A DNA stretch of 64,000 nt from Sphingomonas citri (GCF_019429485.1 NZ_JAHXZN010000001.1:868001-932000); one strand, 5' to 3'. Counted from the stretch's first letter, positions 8,257 to 17,588 are shown. Numbers and translations are program-made. The notes: a model not told the origin generated them from the letters alone.

Positions 8257-9341
8257 CGCGCCAACCGCTCCGGGGCGTAGCGCGCCACGTCGATCGTCGA
8301 AGGCGGCGTTTCCCCGAGCAGCAGCGCGGCGCCGACCGCCGCGGCCGCGGGCGCGGTCTGGATGCCGAAGCCGCCCTGCCCCGCGAACCAGAAGAAGCCG
8401 GGCTCGGCGAAGCCATAGACCGGCAGCCGGTCGGGCGCGAACGAGCGAAGCCCCGCCCAGCTGCGCTCGACGCGGCGCACGCGCCAGTCGATCGCTGCCT
8501 CGAAACGGTCGATCGCCACCGCCACGTCGAGCTCCTCCGCGGCGACGTCGTGGGGCACCACCGGGTGCTCGTCGTGCGGGCTGAGCCACAGCCGCCCGCC
8601 CGCCTCGGGCTTGAAGTAGAAGCCGCCGCCGGCATGGATCACGAACGGCGTGGCCGCGGGCACCGGCGGGTCGGTGGCAAGCTGCGCGACGGTGCGGCGG
8701 TACGGCCGGATGTCGAGCGGTCGCGCGCCGGCGAGATGCGCGACCGGATCGGCCCAGGCGCCGGCGGCATCGACCAGGATCGCCGCCCGCGCCGCGCGCC
8801 CGTCGGCCAGCGTCAGCCGCCAGCCGGCGCCGCCCCGCTCCGCCGCGGCGAGCCGCGCCGTGGTCAGCAGCGTCGTCCCCGCGCGCTTCGCCGCACCGAG
8901 GTAATCGCCGTGGAGCCGCGCCGCGTCGATATAGGCGCAGCTCGGCTCGCGCACGCCGAGCGACCAGTCGTCGCGCAGTCCGGGCACGAGCGCGCGCGGG
9001 TCAACCGCGGTGAGTTCGACGCTGCTGCCCGCGAACTCGGCGAGCAGCGCGTCGATCGCGCGCGCGTCCTCGGCGCGGCCGACATGGACCGCGCCGAGCG
9101 GGTCGAGATAGCCGCCCGCGCGCAGCGCCCTCTCCGACGCGGTGGTGAGCGGCTGGATCGCGGGGCCACCGTAGGTCTCCGACCAGAAAGCGGCGGAGCG
9201 ACCGGTGGCATGATAGCCCGGCTGATCCTCGCCCTCGAGCAGCAGGACACGCGCCCGATCGCCGATCGCCGCGGCGAGGCTCGCCCCGGCGATGCCCGCG
9301 CCGACGATGGCGATGTCGGCGGTGAGAACGTCCGCGCTCAC
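8253..9341 (-). CDS. FAD-dependent oxidoreductase of the D-amino-acid oxidase family
   Basis: A 362-residue flavoprotein. The N-terminal dinucleotide fold (AIVGAGIAGASLAAAI) binds the FAD adenine, and GYHATGRSAAFWSETYG is the substrate-side motif of the DadA/DAO branch. A second GxG block near the C-terminus (FWFAGQGGFGIQTAPA) closes the FAD site. Such enzymes oxidise glycine, sarcosine or D-amino acids; the exact substrate cannot be read from sequence. No signal peptide, so probably cytoplasmic. It overlaps both neighbours by four bases, which implies co-translation with the upstream hydrolase and downstream cutA. The three have no obvious common pathway. Confidence 0.87.
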   Translation of the reverse strand: MSADVLTADIAIVGAGIAGASLAAAIGDRARVLLLEGEDQPGYHATGRSAAFWSETYGGPAIQPLTTASERALRAGGYLDPLGAVHVGRAEDARAIDALLAEFAGSSVELTAVDPRALVPGLRDDWSLGVREPSCAYIDAARLHGDYLGAAKRAGTTLLTTARLAAAERGGAGWRLTLADGRAARAAILVDAAGAWADPVAHLAGARPLDIRPYRRTVAQLATDPPVPAATPFVIHAGGGFYFKPEAGGRLWLSPHDEHPVVPHDVAAEELDVAVAIDRFEAAIDWRVRRVERSWAGLRSFAPDRLPVYGFAEPGFFWFAGQGGFGIQTAPAAAAVGAALLLGETPPSTIDVARYAPERLAR

Positions 9342-10273
9342 GCGGCATGCTCGGCGAGGAAGGAGTCGATCGCGTCGAGCGCGCGATCACGCACCGCATC
9401 GCGCTCGCGCAGCAGCTCGTGCGCCGCGCCGTCGCCGAAGCGCACCAGCGTGGCGCGCCGCAGCCTTGCCGCCACGCGACGGGCCGCGCGCGCATCGACC
9501 AGCCGATCGCCCTCCGCCACCAGCAGCAGCACCGGCACGTCGAGCTTCGCCAGCGCCGGGTCCTGACGTAGCCGCGCGGTCGCGGCGAAGGCCTCGTCGA
9601 GCCACGCCCAGCTCGGCGGACCGAGCCGCAGCGTAGGGTCGTGCTCATACCACCAGGCCTCGTCGGCATACCTCTGGGCGTCGCCGGTGAGCAGCCGCTG
9701 ACGCGCGGCGAAACCGGGACGCTCACTCTTCCACGCCGCGCGCGCGGGATCGCCGCGCCGCCGCATCAGATGCGCGACTCGCCCGCCGAGCCACGCGCCC
9801 ACCGGCGAGGCGAGCCCGAGCATCGGCGCCACCAGCACCGCCGCGCGCGGCTGGATCGCGTCGTCGAGCAGCGACCGCAGCGCGAGATAGCCGCCCATCG
9901 AGTGGCCGACGATCACGTGCGGCCCCGGCATCGCCGTGACCCAGTCGCACCACTGTTCAGCGAGGTCGGTCAGCCAGGGTGCGAAATCGTCGCAATGGCC
10001 GACCTGCGCGTCGGCGCACAGCCGCCCGGAGCCGCCCTGCCCGCGCCAGTCGAATGCCGCGACGCTCCATCCCTGCGCGTGCCAGTGAGCGAACGACTCA
10101 AGATATTTCTCGAAAACGTCGGCGCGTCCGGTCTGGAAGAGGATCGTACCGCGCCCACCGCCGGGCCACTCGAAGCGGCGCAGCGGCCAGCCGTCCGCGG
10201 CGCGCGCGGTGGCGACTCGCGCCTCGGCGGGGATCAGGCGGCGGTTCATGGGCTCCAGCATCATCCCGATCAT
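9338..10273 (-). CDS. Alpha/beta hydrolase (lysophospholipase-like)
   Basis: A 311-residue serine hydrolase of the alpha/beta fold. The nucleophile elbow is GHSMGG and an earlier FDWRGQGGSG block forms the oxyanion region, an arrangement typical of PldB/monoacylglycerol-lipase relatives. A late VLLLVAEGDRLVD strand carries the candidate acid residue, and the terminal AHELLRERD holds the candidate catalytic His. The substrate is probably a lipid ester, but this is inference from the family. Alternative in-frame ATGs at 10264, 10261 and 10249 give slightly shorter proteins; none has a strong ribosome site. It is the first gene of the unit hydrolase-FAD oxidoreductase-cutA and diverges from cpaA across 40 bases. 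Confidence 0.85.
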   Translation of the reverse strand: MIGMMLEPMNRRLIPAEARVATARAADGWPLRRFEWPGGGRGTILFQTGRADVFEKYLESFAHWHAQGWSVAAFDWRGQGGSGRLCADAQVGHCDDFAPWLTDLAEQWCDWVTAMPGPHVIVGHSMGGYLALRSLLDDAIQPRAAVLVAPMLGLASPVGAWLGGRVAHLMRRRGDPARAAWKSERPGFAARQRLLTGDAQRYADEAWWYEHDPTLRLGPPSWAWLDEAFAATARLRQDPALAKLDVPVLLLVAEGDRLVDARAARRVAARLRRATLVRFGDGAAHELLRERDAVRDRALDAIDSFLAEHAA

Positions 10274-10313
10274 GGTTACGGTTTCTCAAACCCTGTCGTC
10301 TAGCACCGCCGAT

Positions 10314-10790
10314 ATGGGTCAAACTCTCCTCGCCTGGCTGCTCCCCGCGATCATGGGGGCGCTGCTGCTCTCCGCCGGCGTGGAGGACGCGCGCGTGCGC
10401 GAGATCGCCAATTGGAAGAACGCGGCGATCGCACTGCTCGCGCCGGTCTGGTGGTGCGTGATCGGACTCTCTCCCTGGCCCGAGATGGCGCTGCAACTCG
10501 GCGTCGCGCTCGTGGTGTTCGCGCTGTTTATCGGCGCCTTCGCGATTGGGCAGATGGGTGGCGGCGACGTCAAGCTGATCGGCGCGCTGGCGCTGTGGCT
10601 GCCGCCGATGCGCCTGCTCGACACGCTGCTGGTGATGTCGGTGCTGGGCGGCGTGCTCACGCTCGTCTTCGTGATCGAGCGCCGTTGGAAGCCGAGCGAA
10701 GCCGCGGTCGAGGTGCCGTACGGCGTCGCGATCGCGGTGGCCGGGCTGATCACGTTAGCCGAACCGCTTCTTAACCAATTTCGCCCATAA
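10314..10790 (+). CDS. cpaA: Prepilin peptidase CpaA/TadV
   Basis: A 158-residue integral membrane aspartyl protease that trims the leader of Flp-type prepilins. It is the short form without an N-terminal methylase domain. The two active-site aspartates expected in the family are seen in AGVEDARVREIANWKN and in the GGGDVKLIGAL motif. At least four hydrophobic helices are visible. The ATG at 10314 is chosen because it begins just before the first membrane helix; upstream in-frame codons overlap the divergent hydrolase. It opens the Tad cluster and is followed after 49 bases by cpaB. No pilin gene for it to cleave is present in the window. Confidence 0.9.
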   Translation: MGQTLLAWLLPAIMGALLLSAGVEDARVREIANWKNAAIALLAPVWWCVIGLSPWPEMALQLGVALVVFALFIGAFAIGQMGGGDVKLIGALALWLPPMRLLDTLLVMSVLGGVLTLVFVIERRWKPSEAAVEVPYGVAIAVAGLITLAEPLLNQFRP

Positions 10791-10839
10791 TTTACGTCAA
10801 GTTGGCGCCGGCTGGCGCACTCAGAGGATGCTCTCCCCG

Positions 10840-11868
10840 ATGGACAGTCGCAAGCTCATCATGCTGGTCGGCGCGCTGGTGGTCGCAGTGGTGACCGCGG
10901 TGGCGGCGCGAACCCTGGTCGCCGGCGCCGCGGCACCCGAGGCGGCCGCGGTCGCCGCACCGGCCGCCCCCGTGGTCGACGGCCCCGAGGTGCTCGTCGC
11001 CACGCGCGCCCTGCCCGTCGGCACCATCCTCGACGCCACCGCGCTGAAGTTCCAGCCTTGGCCCAAGGAGCTGGTCGAAAACGCCTATTTCCAGAAGGAC
11101 CAGACCGATCTGGCCAAGTTGCTCGGCACGGTCGTGCGGCTGCCGGTCACCGCCGGCCAGCCGGTGACGCAGGGCCAGCTGGTCAAGCCCGGCGACCGCG
11201 GCTTCCTCGCCGCCGCGCTCGGCGCGGGCATGCGCGCCGTCACCGTGCCGGTGTCGGCGCAGACCTCGGTCGCGGGCTTCGTCTTCCCGGGCGACCATAT
11301 CGACCTGATCCTCACCCAGTCGGTCGACGGCGGCGGCGACGGCCCTCCGCTCAAGGCGAGCGAGACGGTGATCCGCAACCTGCGCGTGCTCGCCACCGAC
11401 CAGCGCACCGGCGACCAGAAGGACGCGAACGGCAACACGGTCGTGCAGACCTTCTCCAACGTCACCGTCGAGGCGACGCCGAAGATCGCCGAGCAGATCG
11501 CGGTGGCGCAGACGATCGGCACGCTGTCGCTGTCGCTGCGCTCGATCGCGGACAATGCCTCCGAGCTCGACCAGGCGATCGCCTCGGGCGCGATCAGCCC
11601 CGGCGACGCCAAGGACCCCAAGGCCGAGGAGGCGATGCTCAGCCGCCTCGCCAACACGCCGCAGGCGGGCGACAGCACCTATGCGGTCGGTGCCGACGTG
11701 TCGCGCTTCCAGCGCCGCACCGTGCCCGCCAAGACGGCCGCGCCGGCCGGGCCGGTCGTCCCCGGCGCCCCGATCGTCGCCGGCGTCGCGCCGTCGCCTG
11801 CCACGCCGATGGTGCGCATCGCGCGCGGCAACAACGTCACCGAAGTCTCCGTCGCAGGGAAGAACTGA
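10840..11868 (+). CDS. cpaB: Flp pilus assembly protein CpaB/RcpC
   Basis: A 342-residue periplasmic assembly protein of the Tad machine. It has a single N-terminal membrane anchor (residues about 5-27) and a SAF-type domain beginning PEVLVATRALPVGTILD that is typical of CpaB. A Pro/Ala-rich tail follows residue 290. The start at 10840 is preferred over an ATG four codons upstream because the AGAGG ribosome site (10823-10827) abuts the earlier ATG but lies 12 bases before this one, and because MDSRKLIML is the usual N-terminus. CpaB is thought to sit between the inner-membrane complex and the secretin. It ends one base before cpaC. Confidence 0.92.
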   Translation: MDSRKLIMLVGALVVAVVTAVAARTLVAGAAAPEAAAVAAPAAPVVDGPEVLVATRALPVGTILDATALKFQPWPKELVENAYFQKDQTDLAKLLGTVVRLPVTAGQPVTQGQLVKPGDRGFLAAALGAGMRAVTVPVSAQTSVAGFVFPGDHIDLILTQSVDGGGDGPPLKASETVIRNLRVLATDQRTGDQKDANGNTVVQTFSNVTVEATPKIAEQIAVAQTIGTLSLSLRSIADNASELDQAIASGAISPGDAKDPKAEEAMLSRLANTPQAGDSTYAVGADVSRFQRRTVPAKTAAPAGPVVPGAPIVAGVAPSPATPMVRIARGNNVTEVSVAGKN

Positions 11869-11869
11869 G

Positions 11870-13621
11870 ATGCGCCTCCACTCCCTCCTCGCGCGCGGTG
11901 TCGCGCTGGCCGCGCTGGCCGGCGTCGCGCTGCCCCCGGCAGGCGCCGCTCCCGCGACCCGCCGCACCGTCTCCGCCAGTGCGGCAGCGACCGGTCGTCC
12001 GGCGCGCGCCGGCCTGCCCCCCGTCGGCGTCACCAAGCCGACGGTCGAGAAATGGTTCTCGATCGGCGAGGGCGAGCTGATCACGCTGCCCTCGACCGTC
12101 AGCGAGGTGTGGACCTCCAACCCCGAGACGGCCGACGTCTATGTCGCCAACCCGCGGCAGATTCACCTGTTCGGCAAGGCGTTCGGCGAGTCGACGGTGT
12201 TCGCGACCGATCGCAGCGGCGCCGTGGTGTTCTCGGCGAGCGTCCATGTCGCGCAGAACGCGACCTCGATCGATCGCATGATGAAGGCGGCGATGCCGGG
12301 CGCGGACATCCACGTCACCCAGGTCGGCCAGATCGCCGTGCTCAACGGCACCGTCGACTCGCCCGCCGATGCCGAGCAGGCGCAGCGGCTGGTGGCAGGG
12401 CTGCTCAACCCGGGCGTCGACGTGAGCGCGGACAACGCGGTGCTGAAGATCGGCGTGGTCAACCGGCTGCGTACCGCGACGCCGCTGCAGGTCAACCTGC
12501 AGGTCAAGTTCGCCGAGGTGAGCCGCTCGTTCCTGAAGAACTTCGGCAACAACTTCATCACCCGCGACAAGAGCGGCGGCTTCACCTTCGTCGGTCAGTC
12601 GGGGCGCAACCCGGGCAGCATCTCCGACCTGGACACGTCCAACCTGCCGACGCTGGACGCCTCGTCGCTCTACGGCCTTCCCGCGGGCTCGATCTCGCTG
12701 CCGTTCGACCCGGTCAAGCGCCAGTTCGTCACCGGCGGCACGCAGTTCAGCACGACCAAGGACAACAGCGGCACGCGCACGACCCTGGGCCTCGCCGGAC
12801 GCCTGCTCGGCATGGACGTGCTGTCCGCGATCGACCTCGGCGAGACGATGGGCCAGGTGACGACGCTCGCCAACCCGAACCTCACCGCGCTCTCGGGCGA
12901 GACCGGCACCTTCCTGGCAGGCGGCGAGATCCCGATCCCGGTAAGCCAGGCGCTCGGCACCACCACGATCGAGTACAAGCAGTTCGGCGTCAGCCTCGCC
13001 TACACGCCGACGGTGATGTCCGACGGGCGCATCTCGCTGCGCGTCCGCCCGGAGGTTTCGCAGCTCGACTATGCCAACGCCGTGACGGTCGGCAGCGGTC
13101 GCGTCCCGGCGCTCACCACGCGACGCGCCGAGACGACGGTGGAGCTCGGCTCGGGCCAGAGCTTCATGATCGCGGGCCTGATGCAGAACACGCACAACAA
13201 CACGTACGACAAGACGCCGGGCATCGCCGACCTGCCGGTGATCGGCGCCTTGTTCAAGTCGAACGGTTTCCAGCGCAACGAGACCGAGCTGGTGATCGTG
13301 ATCACGCCGTATCTGGTGAAGCCAGTGAACGGCAACGACATCAAGCTGCCGACCGACAGCTATCGTGCGCCCAGCGATCTGGAGCGCGTGTTCGTCGGTT
13401 CGCTGGAGGGCGGCAACCGCGCCGCCGATCGGCCCAAGCCGGTGATGCAGGCGCCGACCCCCGCGGCCGCCCCGACGGTCGGCGCGGTCGCGCCTGCCCC
13501 GGTCCTCCCGAGCCCGGCGCCCGCCCCCGCCACACCGACCGAGGCCCCCGCCGACCGCAAGGCGGTCAAGCCGTCGAACCGCAAGGCCGCGACGCCCGCG
13601 CCCGGCTTCTCGATCAACTGA
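11870..13621 (+). CDS. cpaC: Flp pilus secretin CpaC/RcpA
   Basis: A 583-residue outer-membrane secretin that forms the exit channel for Flp pili. It has a signal peptide (to about residue 26), an N-terminal pilus-secretin domain, a BON-like segment near AQIAVLNGTVDSPADAEQA, and the C-terminal secretin core. Core hallmarks are the GGEIPIPV gate region and FMIAGLMQNTHNN...PVIGALFKS. The last 70 residues are a Pro/Ala-rich tail. The start at 11870 overlaps nothing and lies one base after the cpaB stop. It is followed 11 bases later by the CpaD lipoprotein, which is probably its accessory factor. Confidence 0.92.
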   Translation: MRLHSLLARGVALAALAGVALPPAGAAPATRRTVSASAAATGRPARAGLPPVGVTKPTVEKWFSIGEGELITLPSTVSEVWTSNPETADVYVANPRQIHLFGKAFGESTVFATDRSGAVVFSASVHVAQNATSIDRMMKAAMPGADIHVTQVGQIAVLNGTVDSPADAEQAQRLVAGLLNPGVDVSADNAVLKIGVVNRLRTATPLQVNLQVKFAEVSRSFLKNFGNNFITRDKSGGFTFVGQSGRNPGSISDLDTSNLPTLDASSLYGLPAGSISLPFDPVKRQFVTGGTQFSTTKDNSGTRTTLGLAGRLLGMDVLSAIDLGETMGQVTTLANPNLTALSGETGTFLAGGEIPIPVSQALGTTTIEYKQFGVSLAYTPTVMSDGRISLRVRPEVSQLDYANAVTVGSGRVPALTTRRAETTVELGSGQSFMIAGLMQNTHNNTYDKTPGIADLPVIGALFKSNGFQRNETELVIVITPYLVKPVNGNDIKLPTDSYRAPSDLERVFVGSLEGGNRAADRPKPVMQAPTPAAAPTVGAVAPAPVLPSPAPAPATPTEAPADRKAVKPSNRKAATPAPGFSIN

Positions 13622-13632
13622 GGTCCCAGACG

Positions 13633-14265
13633 ATGCTTCACCGCCCGCTCCTCCTCGCCGCGCTCGCGCTCGCGGTGCCGCTCGCCGGCTGCAACAGCTA
13701 TCGCGGCGTCGAATCGATCCACCAGCCGGTGGTGTCGCGCAGCGACTATGCGCTCGACGTGCAGTCGACCGCAGACGGTCTTGCCCCGGGTGAGCCGGAG
13801 CGGCTGCGCGGCTGGCTCGACGCGCTGCGCCTGGGCTATGGCGACACCGTCGCGCTGGATCAGGGCGGCGCCGAGAACGGCGGCGCGCGCGCCGATGTTG
13901 CCGCCATCGCCGGTCGCTACGGCCTGCGCCTCGCCGCGGCGGCGCCGATCGCCGGCGCCGCGGTCGCGCCAGGAACCGTCCGGGTGACGGTGAGCCGCAC
14001 CACCGCGGCGGTGACGAGCTGCACCCCGCAGAGCAACCGCGGCCTCCTCAACTTCGACTCGCACACCAGCGGCAATTACGGCTGCGCCGTCAACGGCAAT
14101 CTCGCCGCGATGGTGGCCAACCCGAGCGATCTGGTGCGCGGCGTCGCCGACAGCGGCGGCTATGACAACGTGACCGGTGGCAAGGCCATCGCGGCGAACC
14201 GCCGCGCCGCGCAGACGGGCGGCGGTGGCGCCACGGTGAAATCCGAGTCGACGGGAGGCAAGTGA
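13633..14265 (+). CDS. cpaD: Pilus assembly lipoprotein CpaD
   Basis: A 210-residue lipoprotein. The N-terminus has a signal peptide with lipobox LAGC (cysteine at about residue 20), so it is probably anchored in the outer membrane beside the CpaC secretin. The family signature is visible in the middle, where a CTPQSNRGLLNFDS segment precedes NYGCAVNGNLAAMVANP. CpaD proteins are needed for secretin stability or assembly in Caulobacter-type Tad systems. The last 35 residues are Gly/Ala/Ser rich. It lies between cpaC (11-base gap) and cpaE (1-base gap), clearly in the same transcript. Confidence 0.9.
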   Translation: MLHRPLLLAALALAVPLAGCNSYRGVESIHQPVVSRSDYALDVQSTADGLAPGEPERLRGWLDALRLGYGDTVALDQGGAENGGARADVAAIAGRYGLRLAAAAPIAGAAVAPGTVRVTVSRTTAAVTSCTPQSNRGLLNFDSHTSGNYGCAVNGNLAAMVANPSDLVRGVADSGGYDNVTGGKAIAANRRAAQTGGGGATVKSESTGGK

Positions 14266-14266
14266 G

Positions 14267-15544
14267 ATGAACGCACCCTGGAAGCCCGGTGTCGCCGGCA
14301 GCCGCGCGCCCTTCCTGGCTTTCGCCTGCGACGACGGCTCGGTCGAGGCGCTGCGCCCGATCGCAGCCGAGCTGGGTTGGCCGACCGAGAACGTCTACAA
14401 GGGCGGACTGCGCAACGCGGTGCAGACGCTCTCGGTGACGTCGAGCCCGCACGTGCTGTTCGTCGACCTCGCCGAGTCGAGCGATCCGCTGGGCGACATC
14501 AACGGTCTCGCCGAGGTATGCGAGCCCGGCACGATCGTGATCGCAGCCGGTCAGGTCAACGATGTCCGGCTGTACCGCGACCTGCTCGCCAGCGGCATCC
14601 AGGACTATCTGCTCAAGCCGCTGCATCCCGACGCGGTGCGTGACGCGCTCGGCCAGGCGCAGGCGATGCTCAACGCGCCCAAGCCGGTCGAGGTCTCGCT
14701 CGATCGCCCGCACTGCTCGGTGGCGGTGATCGGCAGTCGCGGCGGCGCGGGTGCCTCCACCATCGCCACTTCGCTGGCATGGCTGATGAGCGAGCGCGGC
14801 AAGCGCGCCACCGCCCTGCTCGACCTCGACGTGCATTTCGGCACCGGCGCGCTCGCGCTCGACCTCGAGCCCGGCCGCGGCCTCACCGACGCCATCGAGA
14901 ATCCCAGCCGCATCGACGGCCTGTTCATCGAGCGCGCGATGGTACGCGCGTCGGACAAACTGTCAGTGCTCTCGGCCGAGGCGCCGATCAGCGCGCCGGT
15001 GATCACCGACGGGGCCGCCTTCTACCAGCTACAGGAGGAGATGCGCGCCGCCTTCGAGGCGACCATGATCGACCTGCCGCGATCGATGCTCGTGCAGCAC
15101 CCGCACCTGCTCGCCGACGTCAACGCCGCGGTACTGGTCACCGAGCTGACCCTCGCCTCGGCACGCGACTCGATCCGGCTGCTGTCGTACCTGCGCAGCA
15201 ACGCGCCACAGGTGCAGGTGACGGTACTCGCCAATCGCGTCCACGCCGGCGCGCAGCCCGAGATCTCGCGCAAGGACTTCGAGGGTTCGATCGAGCGCAA
15301 GATCGACCTGATGGTCCCCTTCGACCAGAAGCTGGCGGCGCAGGCGGCCAAGCTGGGCAAGCCGTTCGCCGAGGCGGGCAAGGCGAGCAAGACGGTCGCG
15401 CCGCTCGCGGATCTGGCCGACCAGCTGCTGCGCAGCGCCGATGACGGCCAGATGCCGTCGGGGGCGCCGCGCGGCGGGTCACTACTGTCCAAATTCGCCG
15501 ATCTCAAGGGGCTGATCCCCAAGAAGGCAGCGAAGGCCAAGTGA
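14267..15544 (+). CDS. cpaE: Pilus assembly ATPase-like protein CpaE/TadZ
   Basis: A 425-residue localisation factor of the Tad system. The N-terminal third resembles a response-regulator receiver fold, with no clear phosphoacceptor triad visible. The C-terminal two thirds are a ParA/MinD-type ATPase with a deviant Walker A (GSRGGAGAST) and a following ALLDLDVHFG strand. In other bacteria TadZ/CpaE marks the pole where the pilus machine assembles. The gene starts one base after the cpaD stop. Unusually, the next gene 28 bases downstream is tadB, whereas cpaF (the motor ATPase) normally lies between them. Confidence 0.9.
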   Translation: MNAPWKPGVAGSRAPFLAFACDDGSVEALRPIAAELGWPTENVYKGGLRNAVQTLSVTSSPHVLFVDLAESSDPLGDINGLAEVCEPGTIVIAAGQVNDVRLYRDLLASGIQDYLLKPLHPDAVRDALGQAQAMLNAPKPVEVSLDRPHCSVAVIGSRGGAGASTIATSLAWLMSERGKRATALLDLDVHFGTGALALDLEPGRGLTDAIENPSRIDGLFIERAMVRASDKLSVLSAEAPISAPVITDGAAFYQLQEEMRAAFEATMIDLPRSMLVQHPHLLADVNAAVLVTELTLASARDSIRLLSYLRSNAPQVQVTVLANRVHAGAQPEISRKDFEGSIERKIDLMVPFDQKLAAQAAKLGKPFAEAGKASKTVAPLADLADQLLRSADDGQMPSGAPRGGSLLSKFADLKGLIPKKAAKAK

Positions 15545-15572
15545 CCGCCCGCCCGATCACACCGGAGCCGCC

Positions 15573-16547
15573 ATGCCGATCCTGCCCTTGATCCTGCTGT
15601 TCGCGGGCGCCGCGCTGACGCTGCTGCTGCTCGTCACCGCGCTCGCCGGGCCGTCGACGAACAAGGCGACGACGCGCCGACTCGCCGCGCTGCGCGAGCG
15701 CCACACCGCCTCGCCGACCAACGCCATAGAGGCGCAGATGCGCCGCATTACCGGCAAGAGCGCGACCCGCGCCGATCTCGCCGCGATGCGGCTGCTGCCC
15801 AACGTGGCGCAGCTGCAGAAGCGGCTGTCGATGACGGGGAAAAGCTGGACGGTCGGCCAATATGGCGGAGCCACGGTCGGCGTCGCCGTCGTGGTGGCGC
15901 TGCTGCTGCTGCTCAAGAGCATGCCGCTGCTGCTGGCGCTGTTCATCGGTGCCGCCATGGGCGGTCTTGTGCCACATCTCGCGGTCGGCATGCTCATCAA
16001 GCGCCGCATCAACGCTTTCACCGCGAAGTTTCCCGACGCGATCGAGCTGCTGGTGCGCGGTCTGCGCTCGGGCCTGCCGATCTCGGAGACGATGCAGGTG
16101 GTCGGCGCCGAAGTGCCGGGACCGGTCGGCGACGAGTTCCGCTCGGTCTCCGACAAGATGAAGATCGGCCGCTCGATGGACGTGGCCTTGCAGGAGACCG
16201 CGGACAGGCTCGGGACGCCCGAGTTCCAGTTCTTCGTCATCACCATCGCGATCCAGCGCGAGACCGGCGGCAACCTCGCCGAGACGCTGCAGAACCTCGC
16301 CACGGTGCTCCGCCAGCGCGGGCAGATGAAGCTGAAGATCAAGGCGATGTCGTCCGAGTCCAAGGCCTCGGCCTATATCGTGGGCTCCCTGCCCTTCCTT
16401 GTCTTCGGCGTGATCTACATGATCAATGCGCCCTACATGCTGAACTTCTTCGTCGATCCCCGGCTGATGGTGGCGGGCGGTGGCGGGCTGATCTGGATGG
16501 GGATCGGCGCCTTCATCATGGCCAAGATGGTGAGCTTCGAGATCTGA
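15573..16547 (+). CDS. tadB: Inner-membrane platform protein TadB (type II secretion F family)
   Basis: A 324-residue inner-membrane protein of the GspF/TadB family. It has an N-terminal helix (residues about 3-24), a paired helix near 95-130, a cytoplasmic T2SSF domain containing FPDAIELLVRGLRSGLPI, and two C-terminal helices. TadB and TadC form the platform on which the CpaF motor normally acts to polymerise Flp pilin. It follows cpaE by 28 bases and is separated from tadC by one base. The family is clear from the two-helix/T2SSF/two-helix layout and from position. Confidence 0.92.
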   Translation: MPILPLILLFAGAALTLLLLVTALAGPSTNKATTRRLAALRERHTASPTNAIEAQMRRITGKSATRADLAAMRLLPNVAQLQKRLSMTGKSWTVGQYGGATVGVAVVVALLLLLKSMPLLLALFIGAAMGGLVPHLAVGMLIKRRINAFTAKFPDAIELLVRGLRSGLPISETMQVVGAEVPGPVGDEFRSVSDKMKIGRSMDVALQETADRLGTPEFQFFVITIAIQRETGGNLAETLQNLATVLRQRGQMKLKIKAMSSESKASAYIVGSLPFLVFGVIYMINAPYMLNFFVDPRLMVAGGGGLIWMGIGAFIMAKMVSFEI

Positions 16548-16548
16548 T

Positions 16549-17544
16549 ATGGAACCTGCGCACGCCACCTTCTTCGGCATCGACGTGGTCTGGGCCGCGA
16601 CCTTGCTCTCCGGCATCGCCGCCGCGGCGGTGTTCGTCGCGATCTACGCCGCGCTCGGCGTCCGCGACCCGATGACCAAGCGCGTCCGCGTGCTCAACGA
16701 TCGGCGCGAGCAGCTCAAGGCGGGCATCACGGCCTCGACGAGCAAGCGCCGCGCCAAGCTCGTCCAGAAGAACGAGGCCGCCGACCGGATGCGCAGCTTC
16801 CTGTCGTCGCTGCGCGTGCTGCAGGACGAGCAGCTCAAGGCCGCGCAGCACAAGCTGATGCAGGCCGGCATCCGTAAGAAAGAATGGGCAGTCGCGGTCA
16901 TCTTCGGCCGGCTGGTGCTGCCGATCGTCTTCGGCGGGCTGATGATCGTCTACGTCTACCTGCTCGACGCCTTCCCCGACTGGAGCCCGCTCAAGCGCTA
17001 CGGCCTCGTCGCCTCGACGCTGGTGCTCGCCTACAAGGCGCCCGACCTGTTCCTGAAGAACAAGATCAACAAGCGCAGCGACGCGATCCGCAAGGGCCTG
17101 CCCGACGCGCTGGACCTGCTGGTGATCTGCGCCGAGGCGGGCCTCACGGTCGACGCCGCCTTCCACCGCGTCTCGCGCGAGCTCGGCAAGGCCTATCCCG
17201 AGCTGGGCGAGGAGTTCGCGCTCACCGCGATCGAGCTGGGCTTCCTCACCGATCGCCGCCACGCGTTCGAGAATCTCGCGATGCGGGTCGATCTGGACGC
17301 GGTGCGCGGTGTGGTGACGACGATGATCCAGACCGAGAAATACGGCACGCCGCTGGCCAGCGCGCTGCGCGTGCTGTCGGCCGAGTTCCGCAACGAGCGG
17401 ATGATGCGCGCCGAGGAGAAGGCCGCGCGGCTGCCCGCGATCATGACGGTGCCGCTGATCCTGTTCATCCTGCCGGTGCTGTTCGTCGTCATCCTCGGTC
17501 CCGCGGCCTGCTCGCTCAACGACTCCTTCATCAACGCCAAGTGA
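16549..17544 (+). CDS. tadC: Inner-membrane platform protein TadC (type II secretion F family)
   Basis: A 331-residue partner of TadB with the same architecture. A first helix is near residues 10-35 and further helices near 115-160. The T2SSF domain contains GLPDALDLLVICAEAGLTVD, and the strongly hydrophobic C-terminal helix contains PLILFILPVLFVVIL. It starts one base after the tadB stop and ends the recognisable Tad cluster; no tadD, tadE, tadF, tadG or flp pilin gene follows. A strong hairpin (17551-17588) directly downstream probably ends the transcript. Confidence 0.92.
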   Translation: MEPAHATFFGIDVVWAATLLSGIAAAAVFVAIYAALGVRDPMTKRVRVLNDRREQLKAGITASTSKRRAKLVQKNEAADRMRSFLSSLRVLQDEQLKAAQHKLMQAGIRKKEWAVAVIFGRLVLPIVFGGLMIVYVYLLDAFPDWSPLKRYGLVASTLVLAYKAPDLFLKNKINKRSDAIRKGLPDALDLLVICAEAGLTVDAAFHRVSRELGKAYPELGEEFALTAIELGFLTDRRHAFENLAMRVDLDAVRGVVTTMIQTEKYGTPLASALRVLSAEFRNERMMRAEEKAARLPAIMTVPLILFILPVLFVVILGPAACSLNDSFINAK

Positions 17545-17550
17545 TCTGAC

Positions 17551-17588
17551 GCGGTGTTCCGGTGCGATCGAGTGCGCCGGAACACCGC
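17551..17588 (+). terminator. Hairpin after the Tad cluster
   Basis: A perfect 12-bp inverted repeat (gcggtgttccgg / ccggaacaccgc) with a 14-nt loop begins 6 bases after the tadC stop. No T-run follows, so this is a terminator candidate by position and stability. It separates tadC from the small repeat-containing membrane protein. Confidence 0.6.
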
